Below are positions 61,670 through 64,000 of a stretch of DNA of 64,000 nucleotides, one piece after another. Both the position numbers and the translations under genes were made by a program. The notes under the pieces were generated by a model. The model searched no databases. It was given only the letters and a program-made list of their open reading frames with translations, and was not told where the DNA came from. The DNA comes from Corynespora cassiicola (taxonomy: Eukaryota; Ascomycota; Dothideomycetes; Pleosporales; Corynesporascaceae), in assembly GCA_022059125.1 (NCBI GenBank), contig JAEUWY010000006.1, positions 2,294,001-2,358,000 on the forward strand. Direction: 5' to 3'. Each line of letters starts with the position of its first letter. The stretch's first letter is position 1.

Positions 61670-63039
61670 CTACTCAAAAACAATCCCAAAACGTCCCGCT
61701 GTCTGTCCGGAATTCATTAGATCAATTGCCTTGTGAATGTCGTGTATGTCGTTGAATATCGTCATATGGGACTTGATGTTGTGTTTGTGGCTGAATTGGA
61801 TTGCTTCGGGCATGTTTTTAGGGACGCCACTGCTCCTCCCAGCGATGCGGTATTTACCAAGCAGGATGTCCAGAGCGTTGATGGATAGAGGCCTTTTGGG
61901 GATGCCCGCAACCATTAAAAGGCCGTTGATTCTGTGTGAGCACATGTCAACGAACAGCTTCACATTGCTTGATGTTATCGCTGCATGAGATGCAAATCCT
62001 ACCTCAAGGTCTTTGGAGCACTCTCATATGCCATGTTTGAAGCACTGAAGACGGCTGCGGCATCACAGCCACCGCTTGTGATCCTTTTGACTTTGATTTG
62101 AAAATCAGGTTCCTTGAGCGTGTTGATAGTAGTATCAGCGCCGAGTTCCCTTACTGCCTGCAGCTGGGAGTCCGAGACGTCAATACCAATGACCTTCAGA
62201 CCCATAGCCTTTGCGTATTGGACCGCTTTTAGGAGAATATCAGCATCCGCGGCCACTGAGGACTCAAGAACAACCCACCAAGGTGCCCAAGGCCACCGCA
62301 ACCTACAATGGCTATCCATCGACCTGAATCCAATTCGCAACCTTTGACCGCATGGTAGGCTGACTCTCGGTAAGTATGAGGATTACCAGAATTTTTTAGC
62401 ATATACGTATCATTCCAAGCCGTTGCTATATCGAGGTAAATTTGATTACTTACCCGTAATGCCGGCACAGAATAATGGCGCAGCTGTAACCATATCCATA
62501 CCCTCGGGAAGGACCATAGCATTGCGGCTATCCGCAATCGAGTATTCTGCAAAGTGACCATCACATTGGAAACCATGTAGAAGCCCGGTGCCTTTTTCGC
62601 ACCAAAGGTTATGTACCTGACATCCCTCGCATTCATCTGTTGGGCTTAGAATGGTATTGGATTCGTGATGTTCATACCTCCTACTTACAGCAAGCATAAC
62701 TGCAACCGAGGCAGCCCACTGGGTCGCCCACCTTGAAACCCTTGACATGTTTACCCATTGCGACCACATAGCCAGTATTCTCGTGTCCAATGGTTATCGT
62801 CTCCGTGGGAGGCTTTTCTGCCGTGTGACCCCAAAAGAGCATCTGAAAGAAAGGGAAAAGGTAAACCAGCTATAGACCGTATTTATCAAGGAAGAGGAGA
62901 GGGAACCAACCAGGTCAGAGTGGCATAATGATGCGCATCTTGTTTTGATCAGAATTTCGTTGTCACCACAACTTGGAACAGGTACTTGGTTGACTTCAAC
63001 CTTGTTTGTGGTCTGTGAAGTATACATTAACACTGACAT
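61670..63039 (-). CDS. zinc-dependent alcohol dehydrogenase (MDR superfamily)
   Basis: Six exons: 63039-62911, 62842-62689, 62636-62454, 62365-62279, 62225-62003 and 61931-61670, total 1,038 nt and 345 aa, typical of fungal ADH1-like enzymes. Catalytic zinc ligands fit Cys39 (CHSD follows), His63 (GHENTG) and the Cys of PLFCAGIT. Structural-zinc cysteines fit 94, 97, 100 and 107. The NAD fold reads IVGCGGLGHLAVQYAKAMGL across intron 4, followed by the acidic GIDVSD, which favours NAD over NADP. The family interconverts alcohols and aldehydes or ketones. In context it could process the alcohol released by the hydrolase or make the ketone for the monooxygenase. A second ATG at 63027 would shorten it by four residues. 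Confidence 0.92.
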
Positions 63040-63193
63040 ATACGAGTCCAAAGAATCTACATGATGTAATCACCTTATTATATTGAGCAGCCAACATCAT
63101 GTTGACATTCAAAGAACCCATCTTGGTACTCGAGGTTTGGACCACAGTTCTAATGAGTGGAAGGTACAGGAGCAGGTAAGAAATCGAACCTGA

Positions 63194-63480
63194 TCAGTAG
63201 GAAAGAAAAGTTTCGGAAGGTTTTATCGTATTTAGTGGAATCTTAAATCCCCTAAGAGATTTGTCAAGGAACCATGTTTGATGTGGGCCAAGAATAGGAA
63301 TAAATGTGCGAAGAGACGAGACCTCTCTCACCGATCTTCGATACATCACCGGCCGGGATTTACCGGGGATGCCTACTGCGACAGCATCGGTTATGTCAGG
63401 ACACGGTGATAGCAAGCTTAGATGCATACAAGACCTCGATGGATTCACTATAGAAACCGCAAATGATCTCTGTGAGCATT
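63194..63480 (-). pseudogene. possible relic of an AMP-binding (acyl-CoA synthetase-like) enzyme
   Basis: One minus-strand frame contains LLSPCPDITDAVAVGIPGKS, close in style to the C-terminal LL-HPDI-DAAVVGIP block of 4-coumarate-CoA-ligase-like enzymes, preceded by VNPS where VAPAE is usual. The sequence before and after it does not continue the family, so if real it is a short decayed piece. A chance likeness cannot be excluded. Confidence 0.35.
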
Positions 63481-63485
63481 ACTCA
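63477..63485 (-). promoter_or_regulatory. TGAGTAATG motif before the alcohol dehydrogenase
   Basis: Nine bases shared with the motifs at 54949 and 61046, on the opposite strand. It is farther from the start codon than the others. Confidence 0.4.
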
Positions 63486-63864
63486 AATGGCTTGGCTGGA
63501 AATGGGTCGCATGACTCCTACTAGGACATGTGCATGCCATGACAAATGGTCTGATCTGGCTTGGCATCCAGGATGATGAATGAATCGAAACAGGTTTTGC
63601 CTTGATCTGCTCGCGCCGTGACCCAGGAGAAATAGTGAGAGTGTGGTGGGTTTATTTGAATGGAGAGTGGCGCTTATCTTTGGACGAAATTCGGTCGAGA
63701 TAGCTAAACTGTTGGAACTCAAGATTGTAATACGGCCAAAATAATTTAGTATCACGATAGGTTACAAAGCTGCTGGTATTTGGATCCTCACAAAATTAAG
63801 GGCAGTAAAGACCCAATCTCAGCATTCGAGGAGTATCTGATTGCTCATATCACATAGTCTAATA

Positions 63865-64000
63865 CTATATTCTTCCCCGTTCCAGGAACTGGTTCGGAAC
63901 GTCCACCCATTTGCTTCGGAGGTATTCCGCCATGTTCTTACCCAGCACATCATAAGTGGAGCTGGAGGCAACACCGCGGTCCAGGTGGTCTTTCAGTAGG
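63865..64000 (-). CDS. C-terminal end of an unidentified gene, cut by the right edge
   Basis: A minus-strand frame is open from the window edge to a TAG at 63865-63867 (45 codons). It reads like a structured protein end (LLKDHLDRGVASSSTYDVLG, then NMAEYLRSKWVDVPNQFLE). Codon use is like that of the cluster genes. The family was not recognised. It is co-oriented with the dehydrogenase and may belong to the cluster. Confidence 0.65.
   Translation of the reverse strand, partial: LLKDHLDRGVASSSTYDVLGKNMAEYLRSKWVDVPNQFLERGRI

Larger units (their letters stand above)
63040..63864. promoter_or_regulatory. dehydrogenase promoter, holding a possible gene relic
   Basis: 825 bp. CATTACTCA (reverse of TGAGTAATG) lies at 63477-63485, about 440 bp before the dehydrogenase ATG. 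The part from 63194 to about 63480 may hold an old adenylate-forming-enzyme fragment, described separately. Otherwise nothing is recognised. Confidence 0.45.

Noticed and set aside
52917..64000. Polyketide, nonribosomal peptide or terpene biosynthetic cluster
   Set aside because: No core synthase is present in the window; the enzymes seen fit breakdown or detoxification better, although a core gene beyond the right edge cannot be excluded.

Overview
The window is genomic DNA of a filamentous ascomycete (Pezizomycotina). Short introns (about 47-90 nt) with GT...AG ends, fungal gene families (bZIP with a DUF3425-type tail, sugar-porter MFS, Baeyer-Villiger monooxygenase) and a huge A+T-rich block with the signature of repeat-induced point mutation (RIP) all point that way. 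I cannot name the species.

Layout: (1) 1-1693, ordinary base composition: the start of a possible divergent gene at the left edge and a three-exon tartrate dehydrogenase-like gene. (2) about 1696-52,848, a roughly 51 kb A+T-rich island with no recognisable host gene. It is built of RIP-degraded transposons: two fully delimited chromodomain Gypsy elements (7,854 and 6,764 bp, equal-length LTRs and exact 5-bp target duplications), two further Gypsy remnants, two families of pogo/Fot1-type DNA transposons (about 1,845 bp for family A), a Tc1-type DD34E family with 5'-CAGAGGGGTGAC ends and TA target sites, plus satellites and a 62-unit TAC microsatellite. The elements are nested up to four deep (pogo-A > pogo-B > pogo-A > Gypsy), and each level can be read from its target duplication. 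(3) 52,917-64,000, ordinary composition again: a compact metabolic cluster.

The cluster reads: Baeyer-Villiger-type monooxygenase (-), divergent metallo-beta-lactamase-fold lactonase/lactamase-like hydrolase (+), bZIP regulator (+), sugar-porter MFS transporter (-), zinc alcohol dehydrogenase (-), and the C-terminal end of one more gene (-) at the right edge. I rebuilt the exon structures by hand; the five complete cluster genes and the dehydrogenase at the left all give in-frame totals (372, 497, 390, 460, 525 and 345 aa). A plausible logic is uptake, oxidation of a ketone to an ester or lactone, hydrolysis of the lactone/lactam ring, then oxidation or reduction of the released alcohol or aldehyde. 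This is inference. An AP-1/Yap-like motif (CATGAGT-A/C-ATG or close variants) recurs in the upstream regions of all five complete genes, which fits control by the bZIP encoded inside the cluster.

The island lies between two convergent genes: its left end starts about 3 bp after the stop codon of the dehydrogenase, and its right end lies about 70 bp from the stop codon of the monooxygenase. The cluster is therefore heterochromatin-adjacent.
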